DNA of 64,000 nt from Silvibacterium bohemicum (GCF_001006305.1 NZ_LBHJ01000008.1:124001-188000), one strand, 5' to 3'. Positions 16,994-26,261 are shown, counted from the stretch's first letter. The notes: generated by a model not told the origin, from the sequence alone. Numbers and translations: made by a program.

Positions 16994-17892
16994 ACCGCGG
17001 TAGAAGATCGAACGGGCTCTTCGTTTTTTAGGTTCACGTCAGAGCAATAACCCGTGATGCGTCCCATTGCACTGTTCCAGTAGAACCTTGCGTCGTGCCA
17101 CCGCAGCATGATGATTGCTTTTCCCATGCCCGAGAATGCGCGAAGGACATGGTAAAGCCATACCTGCACGCCGTAGTTGTGCTTGCGTAGCAGATATCCG
17201 AAGCCTATCCCATAAGTCAGCGCCCGGCTGCTCGGAGCTGACCGGGGATCGCTCGATGGATGCCAGGCCCAGAGCGACTTCTCGAACCATCCGGGACCGC
17301 TCGACTCAAGCACTCGCAGCGCAAGATCCGTTTCTTCACCGGATTGGAATTTCGTTCCGCTTCCCAGTCCCATCTCTTCGTCGAAGTCTCCCGCCTTGCC
17401 CAGCGCCCTGCGGCGAACGAAGAGACAAAAGGAGGGACAGGTGCGCAGCACCGACATGCGGTCGATGGGGCAGGAGTTGCGCGGCCATCTCACAGAAACT
17501 TCCGCTCCTTTTTCATCGCGCGCGCCCACACTCAGCAACGAGGTTCTGATGTGCAACCGGAACCAAGTATCGATGCGCGCCAAAAGATCGGAGGGATACC
17601 AACAGTCGTCGTCGGGAAAGCAGATCAGCTCGCCCTGCGCCTGCAGGATGCCTGCATTCCTTGCCCGCGAAAGTCCGCGTGCGGAGCGAATGCGCCGGCA
17701 GGCAACCGTGGGAGCCCACTGCTCGAGAACCGCGTCCAAACGATCGTCAGTGTTTTGATCGACGAGAATCACTTCGAAATCGCGGAAGGCCTGCGCCGCG
17801 AGCGAAGCGAGCAGTCGATGCAGCGGCTCGACGCGGTCCACGGTAGCCACAATGAGCGAAAACCGCACCGGGATAGCCTGGATATCGCTCAT
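16990..17892 (-). CDS. GT2-family glycosyltransferase
   Basis: A 300-residue protein, last gene of the minus-strand export operon; its ATG overlaps the flippase stop (ATGA). The GT-A features are visible: FSLIVATVDRVEPLHRLLAS, VILVDQNTDDR, ARGLSRARNAGI, the metal-binding DDD in CFPDDDCWY, and the SGEETDLALRVL motif of the acceptor side. There is no signal peptide, and no membrane segment beyond a weak C-terminal hydrophobic helix. The likely role is adding one sugar of the repeat unit on the cytoplasmic face. Confidence 0.88.
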   Translation of the reverse strand: MSDIQAIPVRFSLIVATVDRVEPLHRLLASLAAQAFRDFEVILVDQNTDDRLDAVLEQWAPTVACRRIRSARGLSRARNAGILQAQGELICFPDDDCWYPSDLLARIDTWFRLHIRTSLLSVGARDEKGAEVSVRWPRNSCPIDRMSVLRTCPSFCLFVRRRALGKAGDFDEEMGLGSGTKFQSGEETDLALRVLESSGPGWFEKSLWAWHPSSDPRSAPSSRALTYGIGFGYLLRKHNYGVQVWLYHVLRAFSGMGKAIIMLRWHDARFYWNSAMGRITGYCSDVNLKNEEPVRSSTAV

Positions 17893-19187
17893 GAACTCTC
17901 CCCGGACGAAAGGGAATACTCGACGCGATCCTGATGCGTATCCTCAGGTGCTCTTAGCTTCTGCATCTCGCCCGAGGCATTTCGCATCTGCCAGACAAGC
18001 GCGATGAGGAAGGGAATATACGAGAGCGGAGTCGCGTATGCTGCGCCCATCGCTCCGTATCGCGGAATCAGATAAATATTCATTAGTACATTCGAAGTCA
18101 ATGCCGTGATCGTTGCGATGAGCACCTCGCGGGAATGATCCCACGCCACCATTACGGTCATGAAAACCGAGGTTACAAAGTCCAGCGGGATGGCGAAGAG
18201 CAGCGGAGTGGCCAGGTCAGCCGACGGTGCGAAAGAAGGCCCATACATCAATGCGATCAATGGACGTCGGACCATCATCATGATCGCTGCTGCCGCGATG
18301 CCAATCCCCGCTGCTATCAGGATCGGCCGCCGCAGTGTCTTTAAGTTTCGCTCCTGCTTCGGTGTCGCCGCCAACTGCGGATATAACGCCTGCATACCGA
18401 GATAATAGAGCGCGAGCACCAGCAAAAGGATTCGGTAGGCCGCACTGTACAGGCCTGTTTGCGAACTGCTGGTGAGTCCCCCAAGCAGCAGTGTGTCTAT
18501 GGAATTGAACGCCTGATTCAACAGCAGCGCCGCACCCAGCATCAGGGTGGCTCTCTTCTCCGGAATAAAACTCAAAGCGGGGCCGTCCTGCTGCTGCGAA
18601 GGATGCGCGATGAGCTTTCGCGCCCAGCCGAACCAGAGCAGGGAATCGGCAATGACGTAGGCGATGCCGCATGCCAGTGGAATGATCAGCAGCGAGCCGT
18701 GAAAAAAATAGGCATATCCAATGGTTATGCCCATCGCGATCAGCGATACCAGTGCGCGCCACCCGGACATGAGCGAAAAACGTTGTGTGCCCCAGGCCAG
18801 CCAGTCCACAGAAAATCCGTAGCCCACACTGGCGATCGCATAAAGGCTGACCATTCGCCGGGCGTCCTGCGGCACCGGTCCCCACGCGCCATACGCGCAG
18901 CCAGCGGCTGAGAGTAAAACTGCAAGAATCATGCGCCGGTGTTGAATGAAACGCACGATCACCGGATAGCTCTTCGGATGTTGCGCCGTTAGCCGAGCGC
19001 CGGCATGGCGAAGTCCGAAGTCGGTGCCATGAGCCAGATAAAGAGATACCGTCAATGCCAGGGCATAAGCTCCCGCGGCTTTCACGCCAAAGACACGCGC
19101 GATAAACACCATCAGCAACAGATTGCAGACCCGTGCAACGCCTTCGCCCGCAGCAATGGCGAGAACCCGGGAAGAGAGACGCCTCAT
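17889..19187 (-). CDS. Polysaccharide flippase (MOP/Wzx-like)
   Basis: A 432-residue integral membrane protein with about 12 hydrophobic segments. The ATG at 19187 overlaps the stop of the ligase-like gene; the upstream extension to 19214 is discarded. The N-terminal helix ends in GVARVCNLLLMVFIARVFG and is followed by AAGAYALALTVSLYL, a pattern common to polysaccharide biosynthesis proteins of the MATE-like MOP superfamily. The predicted role is translocation of an undecaprenyl-linked repeat unit across the inner membrane, with the ligase/polymerase-like and Wzz-like proteins encoded upstream. Sequence in this family is too divergent for substrate prediction. Confidence 0.85.
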   Translation of the reverse strand: MRRLSSRVLAIAAGEGVARVCNLLLMVFIARVFGVKAAGAYALALTVSLYLAHGTDFGLRHAGARLTAQHPKSYPVIVRFIQHRRMILAVLLSAAGCAYGAWGPVPQDARRMVSLYAIASVGYGFSVDWLAWGTQRFSLMSGWRALVSLIAMGITIGYAYFFHGSLLIIPLACGIAYVIADSLLWFGWARKLIAHPSQQQDGPALSFIPEKRATLMLGAALLLNQAFNSIDTLLLGGLTSSSQTGLYSAAYRILLLVLALYYLGMQALYPQLAATPKQERNLKTLRRPILIAAGIGIAAAAIMMMVRRPLIALMYGPSFAPSADLATPLLFAIPLDFVTSVFMTVMVAWDHSREVLIATITALTSNVLMNIYLIPRYGAMGAAYATPLSYIPFLIALVWQMRNASGEMQKLRAPEDTHQDRVEYSLSSGESS

Positions 19188-20536
19188 GTCGACGGAACCT
19201 CGCCCGCAGTCCAACCGCTCGGAAGAGGTTTCTTACCTTTGCCGGCCGGCGGCAAAGGCGGCGGACTAAATGCCTTCGACACGGCAGCCTTGCCGTTCTT
19301 TGATGAAGCCAGTTGGGACGTGCAAAGCGCAGCAATGGCGAGAAATACCGCCTCCAATTTCCAATTTGCTTGAAAGCTATCGGAGATAAGCAGGCCGATA
19401 AGCATACCCAGGCCGCCCATGGCATGCAGCTTCCAAACCTGGTCGCTTAACAGCACAATGGCCAGCAGCCATACTGCAACTCCAGCGACACCCCACTCCA
19501 CCAGAAGCTCCGGTCCGGTGTACTGCATCGTGGTTTCAGCCGGAAACAATCCGGTCTCGGCGACATATTCGCCATATCGCCCGGGCCCAATTCCGAAGAG
19601 CGCAGCCGAGGGCTCACGTCGGAGTACGGAAAGGCCGTAATTCAGGTGAAAGGTTCTTTCTCCGACGCTATTGCGATAAATGTTCACGGCTGTTTGTGCA
19701 TCTGCCGCTGCCGTCAATTTGCTCTGCAAGGAGAGCACGCAGACTCCGATGAATACGACGACGGTGAAACTCAGAACGGCGCGCTTCATCCAACGAGGCC
19801 TCGTGGTAATCGACAAGACGCTAGCCGTCGCGCAGATGGCCAGCCCTACCGTTACTTGATCCGAGAGCGATGCCAAAGCACCAATCAGTGAAAATCCTGC
19901 GCCGATCAACGTTGCCTTAGTGCGAACACCAGAGCGAAGCGCCACGCAAAACAACACCCAAAGCGCCAACATCGTCAGGCCGAATGGCGGGGCTTCGATG
20001 AAGAGGCCACCCATGCGTGGAATCGGCGTGAAGTCGAACCAGATGGATTGCCGAAGAATATAAAGCCGCGAATAAGAGACCGCTCCGGCTGAAACCGGCA
20101 GCAAACCTGCGGCCATGAAATAAATGGAGAGCCCGCTCAGAATGCCGAGTACCGCCGCGACCGATGCCCACCGAAAAACCAGTGACGAGCGAAAACGCAG
20201 GAACCAGCACGAAGTGACAAACCAGATGATCATCAGGAAAAATTTCAGCGGTTCGCGCAGCGCGCCATACAGATTTTCGGGCAGGCGCAGCAGATATCCC
20301 GAAAGTGCGCAGGCTATGCAGATGAGCGCAAGCCCAGAAAGGATAGGGGCCACCTGCGGTAGCTGGCGAGAGTGCTCTGCTCTCCATGCCGGAATGAGCG
20401 CTGCAAAGGCGAGCACCCCGAAGATGAGTGTCGGATCGAGCCAGACCATCTCTTCGCGCCCGAGCAGAAGCTTGGTCGCCGGTCCCACCGGCAACGTCAG
20501 CAGCGCCAGGGCGTAAAAGAATGACGCTACCTTCAC
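19184..20536 (-). CDS. O-antigen ligase/polymerase-like membrane protein
   Basis: A 450-residue multi-pass protein. The chosen GTG at 20536 overlaps the Wzz-like stop (GTGA); the longer frame to 20719 lies inside that gene and lacks hydrophobicity. There are about ten to twelve transmembrane helices, and a large loop near residues 320-375 contains FHLNYGLSVLRREPSAALFG followed by GIGPGRYGEYV, the usual pattern of the Wzy_C/O-antigen-ligase periplasmic loop. The tail is Pro/Lys-rich. With flippase, Wzz-like and SLBB genes in the same operon, a Wzy-type polymerase is more likely than a lipid A ligase. That choice is inference. Confidence 0.8.
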   Translation of the reverse strand: MKVASFFYALALLTLPVGPATKLLLGREEMVWLDPTLIFGVLAFAALIPAWRAEHSRQLPQVAPILSGLALICIACALSGYLLRLPENLYGALREPLKFFLMIIWFVTSCWFLRFRSSLVFRWASVAAVLGILSGLSIYFMAAGLLPVSAGAVSYSRLYILRQSIWFDFTPIPRMGGLFIEAPPFGLTMLALWVLFCVALRSGVRTKATLIGAGFSLIGALASLSDQVTVGLAICATASVLSITTRPRWMKRAVLSFTVVVFIGVCVLSLQSKLTAAADAQTAVNIYRNSVGERTFHLNYGLSVLRREPSAALFGIGPGRYGEYVAETGLFPAETTMQYTGPELLVEWGVAGVAVWLLAIVLLSDQVWKLHAMGGLGMLIGLLISDSFQANWKLEAVFLAIAALCTSQLASSKNGKAAVSKAFSPPPLPPAGKGKKPLPSGWTAGEVPST

Positions 20537-21822
20537 GCACCGCCCCTGATCTGATCCCTCAAACTTCCGCGCAGCATGCTGCGCAGTGCATTCATGTGTT
20601 TCACATTGGCCGGTCGCGCGATCATTGCGTTCCACCGCGCCTTGAGCAAAACTCCACACGTGAACGCAATTGCGGAGGCCAGCATCGCCAGCATCACCAG
20701 TAGGGTTCGCGGCGGCCACGACCGCTTATCCGGAACGATCGCTGGGTCTACCACCTGGATCAGCGGCGGCGCCTGCGCCTCTTCCAAGCGTGCTGCCTCA
20801 TATTGCCTGGCCAGCATCTCGAATAAAGCTTCATGGTAGCGGAGCTCGCGTTCTGCACGGACATACTCCAGACCGGCGGTAGGGATACGGCCTATCGAAA
20901 GAAAGTAGTTGTCGTTCTCTGCGGGGGCGGTGCTCTCTGCTTTATTCAATTGACCGCGCAATGCTGCGATCTCGCCTTCCAATCCTTGCAGTGCGGAGTT
21001 TTGTTCCGTAGCGGTCTTTCGCAGCATTTCCACCTGCACTTCCTTCGCCGACATCGCTGCGCGGATCTCCGCCACCGAACGCATCGTGATCTCTGCCTGA
21101 TCCGCGAGACGAATCACGCCTGTCTTCTGCTCGAGCTTGGTGAACTCATCTTCGGCCTGTCCCAGAGCAATGCGCTCAGTTGCCAGTTGTTGCTCCAGGA
21201 AGAGTCTGCGCTGCGCACCGGTCGTTAGCGCCAGCTTCTGGTTCATATGGTAAAGCTCATCCACATAGCCATTGGCTACCGCCACCGCACGTTCGACGTT
21301 GCGGTCTTCCACCGAAATGCGGATCAACGAGCCGCGCGTGATCTCAACGCGCGTGTGATGTGCCAGGCTGAGCCGTGAATCGACCAACGTCCGTTTGTGA
21401 TAAGCCTTTTGCAGATGGAATCGCTCGATGAGGTGATCGGCCACGGTGCGGCTTGCCAGCACTCCAACGAATGTTTCCGTAGGGCTCTTCAAAACGCCGT
21501 CTCCCGCCAGTGAAGCCAGAGCGCCGATTCCACCACCACCACCACCACCGCCGGAAGTACCGCCTCCCAGTCCGCTGCTGAGCTGCCCTAACAGAGCCGA
21601 AGCGGACGTGGGCGAGTTCTGTGGAGTCATAATCAACGCCGTTGCCGTATATACCGGAGGCACCACGAGCGAAAAAACTGCGGTAAACAAGGCTACAGCC
21701 AATACACCGCCCACAATCAGCCGGCGGTGCGCCGTTAACACCACCAGCTTTTTGAGCAGCTCCGATTCTGATTGCTCTTCGGATTCTTGATTCTCGATCA
21801 TTCTCACGTCCTCAATTCGCAT
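20533..21822 (-). CDS. Wzz/GNVR-type polysaccharide co-polymerase with a poly-glycine stretch
   Basis: A 429-residue protein with membrane segments near residues 35-56 and at the C-terminus (TLLVMLAMLASAIAFTCGVL). A periplasmic coiled-coil domain lies between them, and the GNVR-type end reads QAPPLIQVVDPAIVPDKRSWPPR. The Wzz N-terminal part (ALIMTPQNSPTSASALLGQL) is followed by eight consecutive glycines encoded by a CCA/CAC trinucleotide run at 21530-21552. No cytoplasmic tyrosine-kinase domain is fused. The ATG at 21822 has GAGG five bases upstream; an ATG seven codons in is an alternative. It sits 14 bp after the SLBB exporter stop and probably sets chain length. Confidence 0.87.
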   Translation of the reverse strand: MRIEDVRMIENQESEEQSESELLKKLVVLTAHRRLIVGGVLAVALFTAVFSLVVPPVYTATALIMTPQNSPTSASALLGQLSSGLGGGTSGGGGGGGGIGALASLAGDGVLKSPTETFVGVLASRTVADHLIERFHLQKAYHKRTLVDSRLSLAHHTRVEITRGSLIRISVEDRNVERAVAVANGYVDELYHMNQKLALTTGAQRRLFLEQQLATERIALGQAEDEFTKLEQKTGVIRLADQAEITMRSVAEIRAAMSAKEVQVEMLRKTATEQNSALQGLEGEIAALRGQLNKAESTAPAENDNYFLSIGRIPTAGLEYVRAERELRYHEALFEMLARQYEAARLEEAQAPPLIQVVDPAIVPDKRSWPPRTLLVMLAMLASAIAFTCGVLLKARWNAMIARPANVKHMNALRSMLRGSLRDQIRGGA

Positions 21823-21836
21823 CTGTTCCTCGCCTG

Positions 21837-24557
21837 TTACTTGAGGACGCTGACAGCCGCAGCGCCTAATCCGAACTGAGCGAAGATCGATGACCAGTCG
21901 GTCAGACCACGCATCCAGGTGCTCTTGCTGAACTGCTCAGGAATGATCAGGGAGTCTCCGGGATTCACGTTGAAATGCTCCAGTCCGTGATCCGAGCGGG
22001 CAAGCAGCGACGTATGACTGACCACCGATCCATCGGCTCGCAGCAGGAAAGAGTGCTTCCAGTCGCCGTTCTTGGTCACGCCGCCCGAGAGCTGCAGATA
22101 GTGTTCGACGTCGCCGCGAGGAGCGAAGAGAAAGGAGTTCTGATCGTAGACCGCGCCGACAACCGAGACGCTCGCTGGCCGTGTAGGAACAACGAATACG
22201 TCTCCATCTTCAAGCGGCATGTCGGGAAGGCTGCTGATGTCGTTGCTGCCTGGCTCGAGACTCAGCACGATTCTTCCCGTGGCCTGCACCTGCCGCAGCT
22301 TGACTAGCAGCGCGCGTCGATTCTCGACGCTGACTGCGGAGACCGCTGCCTCTTGCGGCGTGATCGCATCGTTGGCGGAATTGCCTGCTTCGCGGTCGAT
22401 CTCCTTCTCCAGATCTACCGTATATTGATCGAGCATCGACTGCTGTTGCAACCGCGTCGAACGCCGCGTGAAGAAAGACCCAAAGAGGTAAGCGTCTGGG
22501 GTCAGTCCGCCGGCACGAGCCACCAGGTCGCGAAGAGTCTCTCCTGGTTCGACACTATAGATTCCGCTCGCTCCGAACTCTCCCTCCAAACGAACGAATT
22601 TCCTCTGATGCTTATCGGGTACGCGAAGATCCGCCTGCGAAAAGATCGTCACAACGTCGCCGGGTTGAAGTTCATAGTTTTCCGAGTCGTCATGATCGAG
22701 CACCACCCGGCCAAGATGAAAAGACTTCAGCACCGATCGCATGTCTGTGGGGTTGACGCGTTGAATTACCGCATAATCCCAATTGATCTCCGGTGCGATG
22801 GAGTCCACCAAGTTCTTGCGTGGAAACTCCTCCGAAGGCCGGCCCAGATCGAAGCTGATGCTTCGCCCTGTCGATGTCGATGAGCTCGGTACCTGATCCT
22901 CTGGGCTTGCCGGCATCGTACGCATCTGGCTCGGAGTAGGCGGCGTGTTCTGATTGGAAGAGCCGGTCTGACTCGCTTGGTTGGTCTTCGCAGCATCACC
23001 AGACGAAGGTGGTGGTGTTCCTGATGTCTGCGAATCCTGATTGTTGTCGCTGCTACCGGATTGCATTCCGGCGTTGTCGTTCATGTTTGAGTTGCGCGAC
23101 GAGAGTTCGATCCGATTGGCATGCGTGCGCTCATCGTCGGTCAAGGCCAGTGCATTGCGACTGTTCAGAGCGTCCCGTGTTATCAGGCTTTCCTTGCTCG
23201 GAATCAGATCGCGGATGCGCATTCCCTCGTGCCACGCATATCGTCCTGGATTTGCGACGTTGCCTCGCAGAATTACCGCATTGTCGAATTTGGGAGCAAG
23301 CTGGAACACTCGCAGTACATCCCCATCGTGCAGTGGAGTCTGCATCTGGTCCGAACTGAGCTTCAGATCGATGACATGACGCTCGCCGTCGGAATCGATA
23401 CGCTCCAGCTCCGCGCGCTGTAGCGCCGCAATCGACGTCGTACCGGCGGCCAGCTTGATCGCAGCCGATACTGTATCGCCATCGTGGATCTCATAAATCG
23501 CCGGCTGGTTCACGCTCCCTGCAACCGCGATGCGTGGGCCGGCCGGAGGAATGTAGATCACATCGCCGGGAAGTAGCGGAGCATCGTTCGACTCATCGCC
23601 TAAAGCGATCAGCTGGTAAAGGTCAAGAGTAGTTATCACTTTACCGTCGCGCCGCAATTCGATGGCGCGCAGGGAGCCGGTAGAAGAGGGTCCGCCAGAG
23701 GCAAACAGCGCATTGACCAGTGTGCTGAGCGCGCTTAGCGTGTATGAACCTGGACGATAAGCGCGGCCCACTACCAACACCTGAATCGAACGCAGCTGCC
23801 CCAGCGTCACTGAGATGTCGAACTGGCGAAATTCCTTCCCGATACGATCGGACAGGAATTGATTAAGTTCGGAAGAGTGAAGCCCCGCTACCCGGATGCT
23901 GCCGAAGTGCGGCAGGAAAATATTTCCCGAGCGGTCCACGAGCTGGCGCACATTGAACGACACGCTACCCCATGCGTGAATCATCAGCTCGTCCCCTGGT
24001 CCCACGACATAGTTCGAAGTCACAGGTCCTTTATCCAAGGGAGCGAAAGTGGAAGGGGCGTCGACAAAGAGCTGGTGTCCGTAAATAGGCAGAAGCTTGC
24101 CGACCGCACCCGCCACGAATATCTGAAACTCCGTCGGATGTTCGGCTTTCCGCTGCACTGCCGGCGCCGGTGTGCTGGCAGGCGCGAGCGCCTGAGACGG
24201 ATCTGTGCTTTGGGGAGTTGTAAATCCTGGGCCGCTCAAATCGGTATTCGTAGGAACGGGCGCGGTCTGAAAGGGAGATTGTGTAGAGTACACCCCGCCT
24301 TGTCCACTACCGGATGTGCAAGGAGACAGAAAGTCATTGCAGAATTGCTGGCTTGAGATGCTTCCGGGAAACTGCTGCGACTGCGAATTTTGTTGTTGAC
24401 CCTGCATCAGCGGGTCCTGCGCATGAGCGCGGACGTTGAATGAAAGCGTCAATGCCGCAACCATCAGCCATCTGCAGAGGCCTGAACGATAGATGGCGCG
24501 CAACGAACGACTGTCCGCGGAAGATCCGTTTTTGGTGTCAATTCTTTTGGTGATCAT
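21837..24557 (-). CDS. Outer-membrane polysaccharide export protein (Wza-like, multiple SLBB domains)
   Basis: A 906-residue protein. The ATG at 24557, with AAGGA upstream, gives a protein with a typical signal peptide (about 1-45, ending VRAHAQ); the longer frame to 24626 is rejected. A poly_export domain begins near residue 150 (VGPGDELMIHAWG) and is followed by several SLBB beta-grasp domains, recognisable from repeats such as VLVVGRAYRPGSYTLS, IAVAGSVNQPAIYEI, VILRGNVANPGRYAW and VRLEGEFGASGIYSVEPGET. A Ser/Asn/Gln-rich low-complexity linker of about 90 residues lies in the middle. Longer than Wza, it resembles the large SLBB exporters of Acidobacteriota and myxobacteria. First gene of the minus-strand export operon. 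Confidence 0.88.
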   Translation of the reverse strand: MITKRIDTKNGSSADSRSLRAIYRSGLCRWLMVAALTLSFNVRAHAQDPLMQGQQQNSQSQQFPGSISSQQFCNDFLSPCTSGSGQGGVYSTQSPFQTAPVPTNTDLSGPGFTTPQSTDPSQALAPASTPAPAVQRKAEHPTEFQIFVAGAVGKLLPIYGHQLFVDAPSTFAPLDKGPVTSNYVVGPGDELMIHAWGSVSFNVRQLVDRSGNIFLPHFGSIRVAGLHSSELNQFLSDRIGKEFRQFDISVTLGQLRSIQVLVVGRAYRPGSYTLSALSTLVNALFASGGPSSTGSLRAIELRRDGKVITTLDLYQLIALGDESNDAPLLPGDVIYIPPAGPRIAVAGSVNQPAIYEIHDGDTVSAAIKLAAGTTSIAALQRAELERIDSDGERHVIDLKLSSDQMQTPLHDGDVLRVFQLAPKFDNAVILRGNVANPGRYAWHEGMRIRDLIPSKESLITRDALNSRNALALTDDERTHANRIELSSRNSNMNDNAGMQSGSSDNNQDSQTSGTPPPSSGDAAKTNQASQTGSSNQNTPPTPSQMRTMPASPEDQVPSSSTSTGRSISFDLGRPSEEFPRKNLVDSIAPEINWDYAVIQRVNPTDMRSVLKSFHLGRVVLDHDDSENYELQPGDVVTIFSQADLRVPDKHQRKFVRLEGEFGASGIYSVEPGETLRDLVARAGGLTPDAYLFGSFFTRRSTRLQQQSMLDQYTVDLEKEIDREAGNSANDAITPQEAAVSAVSVENRRALLVKLRQVQATGRIVLSLEPGSNDISSLPDMPLEDGDVFVVPTRPASVSVVGAVYDQNSFLFAPRGDVEHYLQLSGGVTKNGDWKHSFLLRADGSVVSHTSLLARSDHGLEHFNVNPGDSLIIPEQFSKSTWMRGLTDWSSIFAQFGLGAAAVSVLK

Positions 24558-24709
24558 GATTCCTTCATCGAAACAAACGATTGAGTCGCGGCCAATCTGA
24601 AGGTGTTGAGGATTCCCTCGATGCATCGTCGCTCTCCGCGCACATGTGCGCCTTCGATGAACTGGTTATAAATCACTTTCATCGGAATAAAACGGCGGCC
24701 CGCAACCAA

Positions 24710-24725
24710 TGACAAGAGAATGACA
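24710..24725 (+). promoter_or_regulatory. 11-bp-phased TGACA direct repeat between exporter and porin operons
   Basis: TGACA starts at 24710 and 24721 within the same TGACAANNGNNTGACATT element found at 1975 and 14620. It lies about midway in the divergent gap, 153 bp from the SLBB exporter start (minus) and 160 bp from the porin start (plus), so it could serve either or both. The remainder of this 327-bp gap (24558-24884) shows no gene I can support. Confidence 0.6.
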
Positions 24726-24884
24726 TTCCGCGTGCAAGCGAAAGACAGGCGCTTCGTAGACTGGCATTGCTGCTGAATAACGCGTACCTGCGTTCGGACG
24801 ACGCAGCACATCGATTACCAGTTAGACGTTACGAACACCATCTCGATACGCGACTAAGTAGAAAACCTAAGAAATGGCGACGAC

Positions 24885-25946
24885 ATGAAGAAATGGATTT
24901 GGGCTGGATGCATGCTGCTGTGCTCATTCGCCGCAAGAGCGCAAGATGCCGATAACAAATCAACCGATACCGATAGCAAGTCGACGAGCGCCGGATATGT
25001 TCCGGTGGTTTCGGGCGGACTCGGTTACGTCTATAACGTGGTTGGCGGTGTGCCCACTCTGCTGCCGCAGATTGACCCTGTTCTTCTAGTGCCCTTCGGA
25101 AGCCATGTGCTGCTCGAAAGCAGAACTGACTTCACGGGCTTTTTCGAACGACGCAACGGAACTGGAGACTACACCGGTGAAATTTTTAAATCGGTAGAAT
25201 ACGCCCAGCTGGATTGGCTCGCCAGTTCGCATGTGACCGCTGTAGCTGGCAGATACTGGCTCCCCTTCGGCCTCTATCCTGAGCGATATCAGGCATTATG
25301 GATCGCCGTCTTCCAGGATCGACCGATCACTGGCGCAATCGGTACTCCAAACGGCTCGGGCGATGGCGGCCAGTTGCGTGGCGTCGCGGCTCAAACGGAT
25401 AAATTCACTATCGACTATGCCGCCTACTTCTCGACGCACAGCAATACCAACGAGCTACAGGCATCACGCGTGGCAGGCGGTGATGGAAGTATCTTTTTTC
25501 CGGATAAGCATATCGAGGTTGGCGGTTCGTATCAGCGTCTTCTCGAAGGACATGAGATCAACAGCGGCGCTTTGTATGCACAGTGGAAGCCGCAAGCCAT
25601 ACCGCTGGATGTAAAGACGGAATACGACCGCAGCTTCTACGGGCAGGGCTATTGGGTAGAAGGCAATTACATGCTTTCTCAATTGCCCGTAGCTAACAAT
25701 TTATTTAAAAACTTGCAGATCGGACTGCGCTCGCAGCAATTCGATCCTTTAAACGGTGGCGGCCACGGCCTGCCTACCGTAAACACGCAGCGTGTCGATA
25801 TCGCGTTGAACTACTACTTTCGCGACAACAACTGGCGCGTGATTTCAAACTACGGCCGCCAGTTCAGCTCCGGCAACGATCAAAACGTCTGGAACGTCGG
25901 TTTCACCTATCGTTTTCTATGGCCTCTTTGGCCGGGAAGGAAGTAG
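24885..25946 (+). CDS. Outer-membrane beta-barrel (porin-like) protein
   Basis: A 353-residue protein with a signal peptide (KKWIWAGCMLLCSFAARAQ). Alternating hydrophobic/polar strands and an aromatic-terminated last strand (NVWNVGFTYRFLWPLWPGRK) suggest a beta-barrel. Segments such as QLDWLASSHVTAVAGRYWLP and FKNLQIGLRSQQFD resemble phosphate-selective-porin-like barrels that use their fold to display or pass small substrates. It is the first gene of a four-gene operon with two cytochromes c and a CuA cupredoxin, so a role connected with electron flow or metal access is possible. No specific ligand can be named. Confidence 0.7.
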   Translation: MKKWIWAGCMLLCSFAARAQDADNKSTDTDSKSTSAGYVPVVSGGLGYVYNVVGGVPTLLPQIDPVLLVPFGSHVLLESRTDFTGFFERRNGTGDYTGEIFKSVEYAQLDWLASSHVTAVAGRYWLPFGLYPERYQALWIAVFQDRPITGAIGTPNGSGDGGQLRGVAAQTDKFTIDYAAYFSTHSNTNELQASRVAGGDGSIFFPDKHIEVGGSYQRLLEGHEINSGALYAQWKPQAIPLDVKTEYDRSFYGQGYWVEGNYMLSQLPVANNLFKNLQIGLRSQQFDPLNGGGHGLPTVNTQRVDIALNYYFRDNNWRVISNYGRQFSSGNDQNVWNVGFTYRFLWPLWPGRK

Positions 25947-25949
25947 CTC

Positions 25950-26261
25950 GTGGCTAAACAAAGGTTGATTTCGAAGAAGACGGTGCTCGTAGTTCTGGCA
26001 GCGGTGGGAGTATGGATCGGCGCGGCGGGTTTGCTGGCCCAGAGTCAGTCCCCGGAGGCTGCTAAGCCTGCGCCCCAAGCGGCACAGGCGAGCGACACCG
26101 ATCGCGGCGAAAAGGTCTTCGCCAACAATTGCTCGCGCTGCCACAAGCCGCCGATGACCATACCTCCGCGTATAACCGGCACGGTCGTGATGCACATGCG
26201 CGTCCGCGCACGCCTGTCCCGTGCAGATGAACAGGCGCTACTCAGATATCTTGCCCCCTAA
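25950..26261 (+). CDS. Small membrane-anchored or secreted c-type cytochrome
   Basis: A 103-residue protein with a GTG start three bases after the porin stop, behind GGAAGGAAG. An N-terminal hydrophobic segment (TVLVVLAAVGVWIGAAGLL) serves as signal or anchor. A single haem-binding motif CSRCH lies at C61-C64-H65 in FANNCSRCHKPP. The protein ends soon afterwards (RADEQALLRYLAP), giving a compact class I-like cytochrome. A methionine axial ligand is not certain: M69, M81 and M83 are candidates. It acts in the periplasm next to the CuA protein encoded downstream. Confidence 0.78.
   Translation: MAKQRLISKKTVLVVLAAVGVWIGAAGLLAQSQSPEAAKPAPQAAQASDTDRGEKVFANNCSRCHKPPMTIPPRITGTVVMHMRVRARLSRADEQALLRYLAP

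Noticed and set aside
21530-21552. Trinucleotide run in the Wzz-like gene as a phase-variation switch
   Set aside because: Units of three bases only change the number of glycines; length change would not shift the frame, so on/off switching is not supported.
24554-24811. An 85-codon minus-strand frame covering the exporter leader
   Set aside because: It overlaps the likely promoter and start of the exporter and the phased repeat site, and shows no protein-like features.
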